A stretch of DNA of 64,000 bases from NCBI GenBank assembly GCA_963739435.1, contig CAVUAN010000015.1:1-64000 (forward strand), given 5' to 3'. The notes beneath the pieces were generated by a model. That model was not told the origin of the DNA. It worked only from the letters and a program-made list of their open reading frames with translations, and searched no databases. Below, piece after piece: positions 17,930-26,207 of this stretch. How positions within the stretch are numbered: position 1 is the stretch's first letter; each line of letters opens with the position of its first letter. The translations under genes and the position numbers were made by a program. Origin of the DNA: CAVUAN01 sp963739435. GTDB taxonomy: Bacteria > Acidobacteriota > Thermoanaerobaculia > UBA5066 > Gp7-AA6.

Positions 17930-19027
17930 GTGCGGGTCCTCGTCGTCACGGCTGCCACGGGACAGGGGCACGTCAGCGCCGCTCGCGCGCTGGCCGAGGC
18001 TCTGCAGGAAGCGGGTGCCGAGTCGCGTATTCTCGACGCCGGAGAGCACCCCTTCATCCGCGGCGGCGCCGCCAGCTACAACTTCTTCCTGCGGCGCCCG
18101 CCCGGATGGATGCGCGGCTACTACGCCGCCATCCACGTCCTCCAGGTCGCCCGCACGGGCGGGTTTCTCATGCGCCGGTGGGTCGAGCAGATCTACCGCC
18201 GGGAGGAGCCACAGGTCGTCGTCTCGGTCCATCCGATCTTCAACTTTGCTATCGCCAGCGCGATCGCCAGGATCGGCCTGCCGGCGCGCTTCTTCGTCGT
18301 GTTGACGGACCTGGCGCCGCCTTTCTGGACGGGGTGGGCCGAGCCGCGCGCGGAATTGACGGTCGTTCCCACCGAGGCCGCCGCGAGGCAGCTCGGGGTT
18401 CTGGGCGTGCCGTCCGAGCGCATCGCCGTGGCCGGCATGCCCGTCGCCGCCCGTTTCCGCGTGCGGGCAAGCCCCGAGGAGCGAGCAGCCATTCACCGGC
18501 GCTTGGGCCTCGAGGCAGAGCGCTTCACGCTTCTCGTCTGTGCCGGCACCGCCGGGCGGCGGACGACGCTGGCGGTCCTGGAGGCGCTTGCCGGAGCCTC
18601 CGAGCTGAAAGCAAGAATCCAGGTCGTGTTCCTGGCCGGAAGAAACGAGGCGCTGGCGCGATCGGCGGCTGCGGTGAAAGCGGCCTTTCCGGTGACTGTC
18701 CTGGCATGGCAAGACGGCATCGCCGAGCTCCTGACCGTTGCCGATGCAGTCTTCACGAAGCCCGGCGGCCTGACAGTGTCCGAGTCTCTGCTAAAGGGAG
18801 TGCCGCTGCTGCTCGACGTCATCGCGGGCGTCTTTCCGCAGGAGAAAGGCACCGCCGACTGGATCGAAGCGCAGCGCCTCGGCTGGCAGGTCCGCCATCC
18901 GGAAGACGCCGTCCGCGTCCTTCGGGAGACGCCGACAACCGAATGGACGGCACGCCGCGAACGCTGCCGGGGGGCCCTGCCCGGCGACGCCGCGTCGATC
19001 GCCTCGAGAATCCTCGCTTCCTCATGA
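17930..19027 (+). CDS. glycosyltransferase, MGDG-synthase/MurG-like (GT28)
   Basis: The 365-residue protein has the two-domain GT-B fold of monogalactosyldiacylglycerol synthases and diglucosyl-DAG synthases. Its N-terminal acceptor domain begins with VRVLVVTAATGQGHVSAARAL, in which the GQGH glycine-rich loop is diagnostic. The C-terminal sugar-nucleotide domain has LLVCAGTAGRRTTL and VFTKPGGLTVSESLLKGVPLLL. There is no signal peptide; the protein probably sits at the inner face of the membrane and adds a sugar to a lipid. It starts with GTG 3 bases after the radical SAM gene and its stop overlaps the next ATG. It would make a glycolipid if the neighbouring lipid enzymes feed it. Confidence 0.83.
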   Translation: MRVLVVTAATGQGHVSAARALAEALQEAGAESRILDAGEHPFIRGGAASYNFFLRRPPGWMRGYYAAIHVLQVARTGGFLMRRWVEQIYRREEPQVVVSVHPIFNFAIASAIARIGLPARFFVVLTDLAPPFWTGWAEPRAELTVVPTEAAARQLGVLGVPSERIAVAGMPVAARFRVRASPEERAAIHRRLGLEAERFTLLVCAGTAGRRTTLAVLEALAGASELKARIQVVFLAGRNEALARSAAAVKAAFPVTVLAWQDGIAELLTVADAVFTKPGGLTVSESLLKGVPLLLDVIAGVFPQEKGTADWIEAQRLGWQVRHPEDAVRVLRETPTTEWTARRERCRGALPGDAASIASRILASS

Positions 19028-20136
19028 AGACCCTCTTCTTCACCGGTGCAACGGGAGCCCTCGCTCCGTTCCTCATCCATCGGCTCCTTCACGGAGGCGG
19101 AACCGATCACTTTGTGTGCCTCGCGCGCGACGGAGGAGCGGAAGACCGCCTGGCGCGGCGCATCGGCGCGATCTGTTCGAAGTGCGCCCGCAAGGTGGTT
19201 CCGGCGCGCTTCACCTTCGTTGCCGGCGACGTGACGGAGGCCATTCCGGACAGCGGCCGTGTGGACGCCGTGTGGCATTTCGCGGGCGACCTCCGGATGG
19301 ACCCCGATTCGGAGAAGGAGGTCTTCGCGACGAATCTCGGTGGAACGCAGCGCGTGCTCGACCTGTGCCGCAGGACCGGCGCGACTCTCTACGACGTTTC
19401 CACCGCCTACGTGTGCGGGACGCGCTCCGGCAGGATCCGAGAGGACGAGCTTTCGTGCGGCCAGACCTTCCGCAATGCCTACGAGGACTCCAAGGCGCGC
19501 TCCGAGGAGCTGGTGCGGGAGCATCTGCGCCAGTCGCCAGGAATGGTCTTCCGCCCCTCGATCGTCCTGGGCGACACCCGCACGGGTGTCTCGCTGACCT
19601 TTGCCGGCTTCTACAAGGTGCTGTGGGCGGCTGCCCGCCTGCGCGACCGGCTGACGGGCCTCCCGGGCGCGCTTCTCTCTGTTGGAGGAAACGGCCTCAC
19701 GTTCACGCTGCCGTGCGCTTCGCTCGAAGAGAAGGTCAACCTGGTGGCGGCCGAGTACGTCACCGATCTGTTCGTGCGCCTCCATGCCGATTCCAGGGCT
19801 CTCGGCAGGACATTCCATCTCGTCAATCCGAGACCGCCTTCGATCTCAGAGCTGCTCGATGTCCTGACTGAAGTGATCGGAATGAAGGGCGTGAGGCTCG
19901 TGCCGGAGGGCCCCGGGGACGAGGAGGCCCGCGCGAGCGTGCGCGACCTGGCCGGGACCCTCGGAGATCATGCTCTGGTCTACTTCCCGTACCTGGCCGG
20001 GAGCCATCCGGATTTCGACATGAGCAACGTCGCGGCGGTGTGTGGCGCCATACCCCCTCACGCACCGCTCGATCACGCGGCCTGGGACCGTCTCTACAGC
20101 TACGCCGCCGACAGAGACTTCGCCGCGGTGTATTGA
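19024..20136 (+). CDS. extended SDR, fatty-acyl-CoA-reductase/NAD-epimerase-like
   Basis: This 370-residue NAD(P)-binding protein opens with FFTGATGALAPFLIHRLL and has the YxxxK pair in NAYEDSKARSEELV with VSTAYVCG before it. The layout (VFRPSIVLGDTRTG, then a C-terminal part reading FHLVNPRPPSISELLDVL) resembles male-sterility/NAD_binding_4 acyl reductases and the reductase domains that release thioester-bound chains as aldehydes or alcohols. The ATG overlaps the glycosyltransferase stop. Its stop is only 12 bases from the convergent stop of the fatty-acid operon. It may reduce the acyl product of that operon; a sugar epimerase role cannot be excluded. Confidence 0.7.
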   Translation: MKTLFFTGATGALAPFLIHRLLHGGGTDHFVCLARDGGAEDRLARRIGAICSKCARKVVPARFTFVAGDVTEAIPDSGRVDAVWHFAGDLRMDPDSEKEVFATNLGGTQRVLDLCRRTGATLYDVSTAYVCGTRSGRIREDELSCGQTFRNAYEDSKARSEELVREHLRQSPGMVFRPSIVLGDTRTGVSLTFAGFYKVLWAAARLRDRLTGLPGALLSVGGNGLTFTLPCASLEEKVNLVAAEYVTDLFVRLHADSRALGRTFHLVNPRPPSISELLDVLTEVIGMKGVRLVPEGPGDEEARASVRDLAGTLGDHALVYFPYLAGSHPDFDMSNVAAVCGAIPPHAPLDHAAWDRLYSYAADRDFAAVY

Positions 20137-20148
20137 GCTGGCAGGCTG

Positions 20149-21099
20149 CTAGAAGATCGTCGACTCGAGATCTTCGGTTTTCACGGCGATCGCCGTCACA
20201 CCGGGCCACAGGTTGCCCGACGGCTCCGCCAGCTGGTCGGAGAGCCAGTGGATGGGCTGCGGCCTGAAAGCCGCCTCGAAGTACCGACGACATCCCGCGG
20301 CGTAGGAAGCGCGCACGGCCTCGAGGTGGTGCTCGCAGGAGGATGGCTGCAAGGCGAGCAGCTCGCGGATGCGCGCGGGGTCGGTTTCTGCCTTCCCGGA
20401 GGTGCCCAGGAACACGGGCACCTCGGGGGGGTGAACGGCGAGCCGATCGAGTACGGCTCGCAGGCGCTCGCGGCAGGCCGAGAAGGCCGCCGTGTGGTAC
20501 GGGCCCTGAACCGAAAGGAGCTGGACGCGCAGGGGCATCCCTTCGGCCCGGGCCTTCGCGGCGAAGGCCTCGAGGTCCGCGATCGGCCCGCCCACGGCGC
20601 CCTTGCCGACGCTGTTGCGGAGGGCCAGGGCCAGGCGCGGGAAGGCTTCGATTTCGGAGAGGGCGTCGTCCAGGTTCTCCGTCGAGAGTGCCGCCAGGCC
20701 GGAGGGCTCGGGCAGAGCCGCGCAGACATCGGCGAAGGCGCGCGCACGCTCGGCAACGAAGGTACCGGAGTCCTCGACGGACAGAGCTCCGGCAGCCACG
20801 AGCGCCGCCACGATTCCGACCGAGTGGCCGAGGGCGCCGTCGAGCAACACGTCGGGGTGGGCGGCCTTCCAGGCGAGCCAGTGCCCGACGTGGTGAGCAT
20901 GGATGGCCCGCTGCGCGTGAAACGTAAGAGCGAGCTCTTCGGAGGGCATCCGCGTCGTGACGAATTCGAGGTCATTGCCCAGCGCCGGTGAGAGCCGCTC
21001 GAGGGCCTCTCGCGCCGCCGCGTTGCGCCACAGCTCGCGGCACATGCCCTCCTCCTGGATGGACTGGCCGGCGAAGAGGACGCAGGCGCGCCCGTTCAC
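20149..21099 (-). CDS. acyltransferase, malonyl-CoA:ACP transacylase (FabD)-like
   Basis: This protein of about 316 residues transfers an acyl (probably malonyl) group between CoA and a carrier protein. The nucleophile S93 is in GHSVG; the following helix keeps the malonate-binding arginine position (FVAERARAF), and the catalytic histidine is in QGPYHTAAF. It differs from FabD in having GHSVGI where GHSLGE is usual, so extender specificity may differ. The GTG start lies right after the phosphopantetheinyl transferase stop. It is the last gene of the operon that begins at 27205 and probably loads the carrier protein for the ketosynthases. Confidence 0.82.
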   Translation of the reverse strand: MNGRACVLFAGQSIQEEGMCRELWRNAAAREALERLSPALGNDLEFVTTRMPSEELALTFHAQRAIHAHHVGHWLAWKAAHPDVLLDGALGHSVGIVAALVAAGALSVEDSGTFVAERARAFADVCAALPEPSGLAALSTENLDDALSEIEAFPRLALALRNSVGKGAVGGPIADLEAFAAKARAEGMPLRVQLLSVQGPYHTAAFSACRERLRAVLDRLAVHPPEVPVFLGTSGKAETDPARIRELLALQPSSCEHHLEAVRASYAAGCRRYFEAAFRPQPIHWLSDQLAEPSGNLWPGVTAIAVKTEDLESTIF

Positions 21100-21100
21100 G

Positions 21101-21688
21101 TCAGGAGAGGAGGAGGCTCGCGGCCGCGAACCGGCCGGAGTGAGAGAGCGAAACGCTCCAGTCGAGCCAGACCCCGGATTCCAGAAGGGCCGGCACGCCG
21201 CCGCGCGTTCCAACGGCAAACCGTGCGCGGCCGCCCGGGCCGGGGGCCGCCGCAGCCGCCAGGCCGAGCAGCGCCTCGCGGGCTGCCTCGCCCGGATCGC
21301 CGCCCGGGGGCACCACGCAGACGATGGAGCGGGGCAAAGCGACAGTCTCGCCCTGGCCGTAAACGGCCACGCAATGCACCTTGTCCGGGTCCGCCTCGAG
21401 CAACGAGACGCGCGCACGGGCTCCGGAAGGCACGTGTGTCACGCGAAGCGCCGTGAGGTCCACTTCCAGATCCCGGAAGGCTCCGGGCGGCACGCCGACG
21501 CCGGCCTGCGCGAGTGCCTTGGAGGCGGCCTCCTTGGCGGCGAACAGACTCCAGAATGGCGTCGTGTCAGCGCGTTCCCGCTCCGTCAGGTGCCTTTCCC
21601 GAAACTCGCGCTCGGCGCTGGAGTCCCGGTTTGCCCGAAGGTCGGGAGAGAGGTCGACGACGTCGTTTCCAGCGTAAGCGCGGGCCAT
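21101..21688 (-). CDS. 4'-phosphopantetheinyl transferase
   Basis: This 195-residue enzyme attaches the phosphopantetheine arm of CoA to a serine of an acyl carrier protein. The two metal/CoA motifs are visible: GNDVVDLSPDLRANR near the N-terminus and FWSLFAAKEAASKALAQAG (the WxxKEA motif). A later SLSHSGRFAAASLL helps close the fold. It stands between the unknown ACP-like gene and the acyltransferase, 5 bases from the former. A dedicated transferase in the operon implies a dedicated carrier protein, which makes the lack of a classic ACP gene notable. Confidence 0.85.
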   Translation of the reverse strand: MARAYAGNDVVDLSPDLRANRDSSAEREFRERHLTERERADTTPFWSLFAAKEAASKALAQAGVGVPPGAFRDLEVDLTALRVTHVPSGARARVSLLEADPDKVHCVAVYGQGETVALPRSIVCVVPPGGDPGEAAREALLGLAAAAAPGPGGRARFAVGTRGGVPALLESGVWLDWSVSLSHSGRFAAASLLLS

Positions 21689-21693
21689 GCGCG

Positions 21694-22623
21694 CTATCCG
21701 ACCGGTGTGGCCGTGCTGTCCAGCGCCTTTCCGGCTTCGGCGACGCTGCCCAGGAGCAGGTCGCGGACGTCCCGGACTTTCCGCTCCTCGACCGGGAGGC
21801 GCGCGCCGGGGTGCTTGGCCACCTCCTCGGCGACGCGAAGCCGCAGGCGGTTCGTGTTGAGGCGCAGGCGCAGCGCGGTCTGTTCCGCCCGAAGCTTGTC
21901 CGTGGCCCCCGTGTCGTCGGAGAGCGCGACCTGTTTGAGCTTCTCGGAGACGACGGCCAGCTGCCTCTCGACCCCCGCGGCGTCATCGCGCTCCCGGTCA
22001 TAGGCTTCCCGCCGCGCCCTCACGACGGCGGCCGGATCGGCGAGCGACTCGGCGAACGCGCGAGCCTGCTGGACCAGTGCCTTGAGGTTGGCGAGGATCT
22101 CCTCCCGCACCGCCGGCTCATTGGCCGAGCCCAGCTTGCGCAGCGTCTTGCGGACGGTCTCGTTCAACCGGTAGGCCTCTCCGACGACCACGACGTAGGC
22201 GAAAGAGACGATGTCCTCCAGGTACTCCGCGTCGCGCTGCATGTGGCCGAGGTCCATCAGCATCTTGATGGCGAGGCCCGGGGTCGCCGCGTACGTATCC
22301 TGGCCTTCCAGGATCACCAGCTTGCCGAGCTCGCCGTCCTCCAGGCGAAACACGGAGCCGTCCTGGCTGACGGGCACGCGTTTCGTCTTTCGCGTCAGGA
22401 ACTGACGCTCGATCGACATCGTGATGTCCACGAGATTGGCCGATTCGATCCCCATCCCCGTGATCTGCCCCAGAAACGGCGTGTTCTTGTCGGCCTTGGC
22501 CCAGTTGTCCGGGCGGGTGGCGTACCGGCGGACGCCGTCGATGATGCGGCGCTCCACGACGGCGGGGGAGGCCCCCGCAAGGTCCATCGGCTCGACGGCC
22601 GTCTCGGTGCGCTTGAATGCCAT
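21694..22623 (-). CDS. protein of unknown function with ACP-like N-terminal motif and helical C-terminus
   Basis: I do not recognise this 309-residue protein as a whole. Residues 22-75 read like an acyl carrier protein: a first helix VVERRIIDGVRRYA, a loop ending TPFLGQITGMG, then IESANLVDITMSIERQF, which lines up with the GxDSLxxVExxMxLExxF core of ACPs. S61 would be the phosphopantetheine site, with Glu in place of the usual Asp before it. From about residue 140 the protein is strongly helical, with coiled-coil-like segments (ERDDAAGVERQLAVVSEKLK; ALRLRLNTNRLRLRVAEEVA). There is no signal peptide. It lies between the ketosynthase and the phosphopantetheinyl transferase, where an ACP would be expected. 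Confidence 0.6.
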   Translation of the reverse strand: MAFKRTETAVEPMDLAGASPAVVERRIIDGVRRYATRPDNWAKADKNTPFLGQITGMGIESANLVDITMSIERQFLTRKTKRVPVSQDGSVFRLEDGELGKLVILEGQDTYAATPGLAIKMLMDLGHMQRDAEYLEDIVSFAYVVVVGEAYRLNETVRKTLRKLGSANEPAVREEILANLKALVQQARAFAESLADPAAVVRARREAYDRERDDAAGVERQLAVVSEKLKQVALSDDTGATDKLRAEQTALRLRLNTNRLRLRVAEEVAKHPGARLPVEERKVRDVRDLLLGSVAEAGKALDSTATPVG

Positions 22624-22637
22624 GCGTCCTCCCGGGG

Positions 22638-23972
22638 TCAGCGCTCCACAGTCTGCGTGTCTCCGTCCCACCGCGTCAAGAGGAGACAGCCATTGACGTC
22701 GCCGAACCCGAACGAAGCCTTGATGACGGCGTTGACCTCGCGCTCGAGGACCTCGTGCGGAATGCAGTGAGCCACACTCGCGATGCGCGGGTGGACGTCC
22801 TCGCAGTTGATGGACGGGTGCACGTAGCCGCGGGCAATCTGGTCGACCGCCGCGACGGCCTCGAGCGCCCCGGCGGCACCCAGGGCGTGGCCGGTCATGG
22901 ACTTGGTGGACTGGATGAGGGGAAACCGCTCGGGAGGCAGCTGGAGGGCACGCATCCAGTTTTCGACCTCCAGGGAATCTGCCGCCGTGGATGTGAGGTG
23001 GCCGTTGATCAGGGTGATCTCGCTCGCGGGGATTGTCGCCTCGGAAAGGACGCGGCGGATGCAGCGGAGAACGCCCTCGGCGTTCGGAAAGGTCATCGTG
23101 CCGCCGTCGCGCTGTCCGCCCGAGTTGCAGAAGACAGCATCGATCTCGCAGAGGATCGTCGCCCCGCGCGCGAGGGCATGGTCGAGCGCTTCGAGCCGCA
23201 GGACGCCGGCCCCGCTTCCGGGCACGAAGCCGCAGGCCGTCGCGCTCATCGGCCGCGAGCCCGCCTCCGGCATTTCGTTGTAAGTCGAGCAAAGGACGTC
23301 GCGCATGGCGTCAAAGCCCGCCCACAGGCCGTGGTGCGAGCCCTCCGCGCCTCCGACGTACATGGAGTCCGCGAACCCGAGCACGATGTTCTTGTATCCA
23401 TCGAAGATTGCCTCGGTGCCCGTCGTGCAGGCAGCGGCGTTCGTCGAGACCTGCCCGCCGAGGCCCAGCAGCTTGCCCACGGTCACGGAGACACCCGAGC
23501 CCATCACCTTGAAGACACAATCGGATCCGAGGGGCAGGGCTCCACGCCCCGGCTCGGCATCCGGAGCTCTCTCCAATGTCGGGAAAAACTGGTCGATCAG
23601 GAAATCCATTCCGCCGCCGAGACCGCTTCCGATGATGGCGCCCGCATCCCACGTGACGGGCGTCTCGGGCGCTGCGGGGTCGATCGACTCGCCGGAGCTG
23701 GCGGCGCACTCCAGGGCTGCCAGCGCGGCATAGACCATGGCTTCCGAGAGCTTGTGGTAGGTGGCGTAAGGAAGGATGCGCAGGATCTCTTCCTCGGTCA
23801 AGGAGGGCACGCCTCCGATCTGGCAGGCGTAGTTGAGCTCCTTCATCTTCTCGAGCCACGCGATTCCCGAGCGGCCGGCCTGGATCGCCGCGCGGAAGGC
23901 CGGGAGCCCCACGCCGTTGGGCGCCACGACGCCCAGTCCCGTGACGACGACCCTCCGGCGCCGCGTTCTCAA
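22638..23972 (-). CDS. beta-ketoacyl-ACP synthase, FabF type
   Basis: This condensing enzyme extends an acyl chain on a carrier protein by decarboxylative Claisen condensation. It has 444 residues with the full Cys-His-His triad: C182 in NAAACTTGTEA, H325 in INGHLTSTAADSLEVE and H362 in KSMTGHALGAAGALEAV. The usual NAHGTST is NGHLTST here. Because the cysteine is present it is an active synthase, not a chain-length factor. The ATG overlaps the stop of the dehydratase gene (ATGA). It serves the elongation step of the operon's pathway. Confidence 0.9.
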   Translation of the reverse strand: MRTRRRRVVVTGLGVVAPNGVGLPAFRAAIQAGRSGIAWLEKMKELNYACQIGGVPSLTEEEILRILPYATYHKLSEAMVYAALAALECAASSGESIDPAAPETPVTWDAGAIIGSGLGGGMDFLIDQFFPTLERAPDAEPGRGALPLGSDCVFKVMGSGVSVTVGKLLGLGGQVSTNAAACTTGTEAIFDGYKNIVLGFADSMYVGGAEGSHHGLWAGFDAMRDVLCSTYNEMPEAGSRPMSATACGFVPGSGAGVLRLEALDHALARGATILCEIDAVFCNSGGQRDGGTMTFPNAEGVLRCIRRVLSEATIPASEITLINGHLTSTAADSLEVENWMRALQLPPERFPLIQSTKSMTGHALGAAGALEAVAAVDQIARGYVHPSINCEDVHPRIASVAHCIPHEVLEREVNAVIKASFGFGDVNGCLLLTRWDGDTQTVER

Positions 23973-24475
23973 GCGACGCGGCCCTCAGAGTCCTCGACCT
24001 GGGCGCGCGGAATCCACATGCCCGCCAGGACCCCCCGGAAGACCTCGTCGCCGTCGCAGGGGCCCCCTTCGCAGCGCACGGCCACCTCGCACAGGATCTT
24101 GTTGCCGCGGAAATACCCGTCCTCGCCGAAGGAGCCCTCGACGCGGACGAGCTGCCGCGGGCGCACGGTCTTTTTGAATACGGCTCGCTCGACGGATGTG
24201 AAGAGGCCCACGTACTCCGCGATCTCTTCCGGGGCAACCGAGCGGGACAGGTGGTAGAGGCCCCAGGCAACGCACCCTGTTTGGGCCGCGCACTCGAGAA
24301 TCTTGACGCCCGGAACGATCAGGTTGTCGCGAAAGTGCCCGGCGCAGTCTTCCTCGGTCCACTCGTAGCAGCCCACGATGTGGTCTGCGTCCACCTCGCG
24401 GATCTCCGTCACAAATCGCATGGGCGGCTCGTAGGGAAGCTTGGCGAGCAATGCGGTCCGGCTCAAGGGCGTCAC
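23969..24475 (-). CDS. beta-hydroxyacyl-ACP dehydratase, FabZ/FabA-like hotdog protein
   Basis: This 168-residue hotdog-fold enzyme removes water from a 3-hydroxyacyl carrier-protein thioester. The catalytic histidine H47 is in AGHFRDNLIVPGV and the acid E61 in KILECAAQTG, with the 14-residue spacing of FabZ. The segment SFGEDGYFRGNKILCEVAV forms later strands. The GTG start overlaps the ketoreductase stop (GTGA) and its own stop overlaps the ketosynthase ATG. It fits the third step of the reductive cycle encoded here. Confidence 0.85.
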   Translation of the reverse strand: MTPLSRTALLAKLPYEPPMRFVTEIREVDADHIVGCYEWTEEDCAGHFRDNLIVPGVKILECAAQTGCVAWGLYHLSRSVAPEEIAEYVGLFTSVERAVFKKTVRPRQLVRVEGSFGEDGYFRGNKILCEVAVRCEGGPCDGDEVFRGVLAGMWIPRAQVEDSEGRVA

Positions 24476-25194
24476 AGCGTCATACCTCCGTCCACCTCGA
24501 GGATGGCCCCGTTGATGTGGTCGTTCTCGATCAGGCTGCAAACGGCCTCGGCAACGGCATCCGGCTGGCCGAACTGGCCCACGGCGATCTGGCCGCGGAC
24601 CTTCTCGCGCAGGTCTTCCGGTATGCGCTCGGTCATGGCCGTCTCGATGAAGCCCGGCGCCACGGCGTTGACGCGCACGCCGCGCGGCCCGAGCTCCATG
24701 GCGAACTGACGCGTCAGGGCCTCCAGGGCCGCCTTCGTGGCGCGGTAGACGGCGCTTCCGACGAGAGCGCGTCGCGCCAGCACGCTCGAGACGTTGACGA
24801 TGGCCCCGGCACCCGCTCGCGCCATTTCATGGCCGAACATCTTCATGAGGAACAGCGGAGCCTTCAGGTTGATCTCCACGAGGTGATCGAAGCTGGACTC
24901 TTCGATCTGGAGGGCGGGCTCGTGCGGCCGATCGTCCCCGGCGTTGTTGACGAGAATGAACGGCGTGCCGCGGGCGATCGTCTCGCCGACGAGGCGCTCC
25001 CGGCCGGAGGCGGAGGACAGGTCCGCCTGCAGGAGAAATGCGCCGGGCAACTCGGAGGCCAGGGCCTCGGCGGCCGCCCGGTTCGTGTGGTAGTGGAGCC
25101 CGAGCAGGATCGCTCCCTCGCCCCGCTGGTGGAGCTTGCGGGCGATGGCCCGCCCGATGCCGCCGGAAGCTCCGGTGACGACGGCGACGTCCAT
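24472..25194 (-). CDS. 3-oxoacyl-ACP reductase, FabG-like SDR
   Basis: This 240-residue short-chain dehydrogenase reduces the 3-keto group of the growing chain using NAD(P)H. The nucleotide loop TGASGGIG, the NNAG motif (83-86), the active serine in NVSSVLARR, and Y150/K154 (VYRATK) are all present, and the C-terminus ends in LEVDGGMTL as in FabG. It lies directly after the KSIII gene and overlaps the dehydratase start. The operon therefore holds a complete keto-reduction, dehydration and enoyl-reduction set. Confidence 0.9.
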   Translation of the reverse strand: MDVAVVTGASGGIGRAIARKLHQRGEGAILLGLHYHTNRAAAEALASELPGAFLLQADLSSASGRERLVGETIARGTPFILVNNAGDDRPHEPALQIEESSFDHLVEINLKAPLFLMKMFGHEMARAGAGAIVNVSSVLARRALVGSAVYRATKAALEALTRQFAMELGPRGVRVNAVAPGFIETAMTERIPEDLREKVRGQIAVGQFGQPDAVAEAVCSLIENDHINGAILEVDGGMTL

Positions 25195-25196
25195 CG

Positions 25197-26207
25197 TCAG
25201 GCGGGCTGCGATTCCATCAGGCCGCCACCCCAGGCCAGTCCCGCCCCGACGACGGCGTACAGGATCCGATCGCCCGGCCGGAAGCGTTCCCAATTCTGGG
25301 CGATGACCGACGGGCAGCCCGCGCCGGCGATGTTGCCCTGATTCTGGACATTGCGCAGGTGGCGTTCCTCGGGAATGCCGAGGTGCCCGATGACGGAGTC
25401 CTGCATGACGGCGTTGGCCTGGTGCGACACGGTGAAGACGGTCCTCAGATCGAGGCCGGTTTCCGAGGCGATCGATTCGAAGATCTCGCAGGTCTTGCGA
25501 ACCGAGAACTCGCGCACCTTCTCGCCGTTCTGGACGAAGTGACCCACGCTGTCGATGACGATGTCCTCGGCCCCGGTCGGGTCCGTATCGAAGATCATCG
25601 GCTGAACGCGGAGGCGCCCGGCGTGGCGGGTCGAGAGGATCTGGGCCGCGGCGCCGTCGCCCAGAATGTACCCGTCCGCGTTGTCGGCGCTGTAGTCCAC
25701 GCGGACCGTGCAGGCGCTCGTCTGGACGCAGAGCACGAAGTCCGGGAGCGCCGAGTCCTTGGTGTCCTCGACGACCTGCAGGTGCCTGGCAAAGCTGCTG
25801 CACGCCGTGTTGATGTCGCAGTGCGGGCCGTCCTTGATGCCGAGGTCGCGGGCGATCGTGATGGCCGTGCCTGGCGCCGTTTCGAACGGCGTGTCGTTGC
25901 TGGCGATCACCCAGCCCACGTCCCCTGGCGAGAGTCCGGCGCGCTCCAACGCGCACCGGGCGGCGTGGATGCCCATCGTGGCCGGTGTCGAACCGTTGGC
26001 CCGGGCGTGCTGGATCGCCTGCGCCGGCTTGCGGTTCTTCGTTTCGAGAATGTACTCGTTGGTCAGCACGGAGAATCGGCGGAAGATCCCGAGCCGAGAG
26101 CTGACCCAATCGGGTCCCTTCTTGAGCCCCACACGTTCGTGGAGGAACTCGTTGGTGATCTCGTTGGGGGGCAGGCTCCAGCCCATCCCGTGGATGGAGA
26201 GTGTCAC
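25197..26207 (-). CDS. beta-ketoacyl-ACP synthase III (FabH-like)
   Basis: This 336-residue enzyme would start the pathway by joining an acyl-CoA starter to malonyl-carrier protein. The thiolase-fold triad is visible: C136 in INTACSSFAR, H262 in VSHQANAV and N292 in NQGNIAGAG. It departs from E. coli FabH in several loops and has TETKNRKPAQAIQ-like extra sequence near residues 55-68, so the starter may not be acetyl-CoA. Its ATG overlaps the stop of the enoyl reductase gene by 4 bases. Confidence 0.87.
   Translation of the reverse strand: MTLSIHGMGWSLPPNEITNEFLHERVGLKKGPDWVSSRLGIFRRFSVLTNEYILETKNRKPAQAIQHARANGSTPATMGIHAARCALERAGLSPGDVGWVIASNDTPFETAPGTAITIARDLGIKDGPHCDINTACSSFARHLQVVEDTKDSALPDFVLCVQTSACTVRVDYSADNADGYILGDGAAAQILSTRHAGRLRVQPMIFDTDPTGAEDIVIDSVGHFVQNGEKVREFSVRKTCEIFESIASETGLDLRTVFTVSHQANAVMQDSVIGHLGIPEERHLRNVQNQGNIAGAGCPSVIAQNWERFRPGDRILYAVVGAGLAWGGGLMESQPA

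Noticed and set aside
22638..23972. Chain-length factor (inactive ketosynthase partner)
   Set aside because: The active-site cysteine and both histidines are present, so it is a catalytic ketosynthase, and there is no second KS-alpha next to it.
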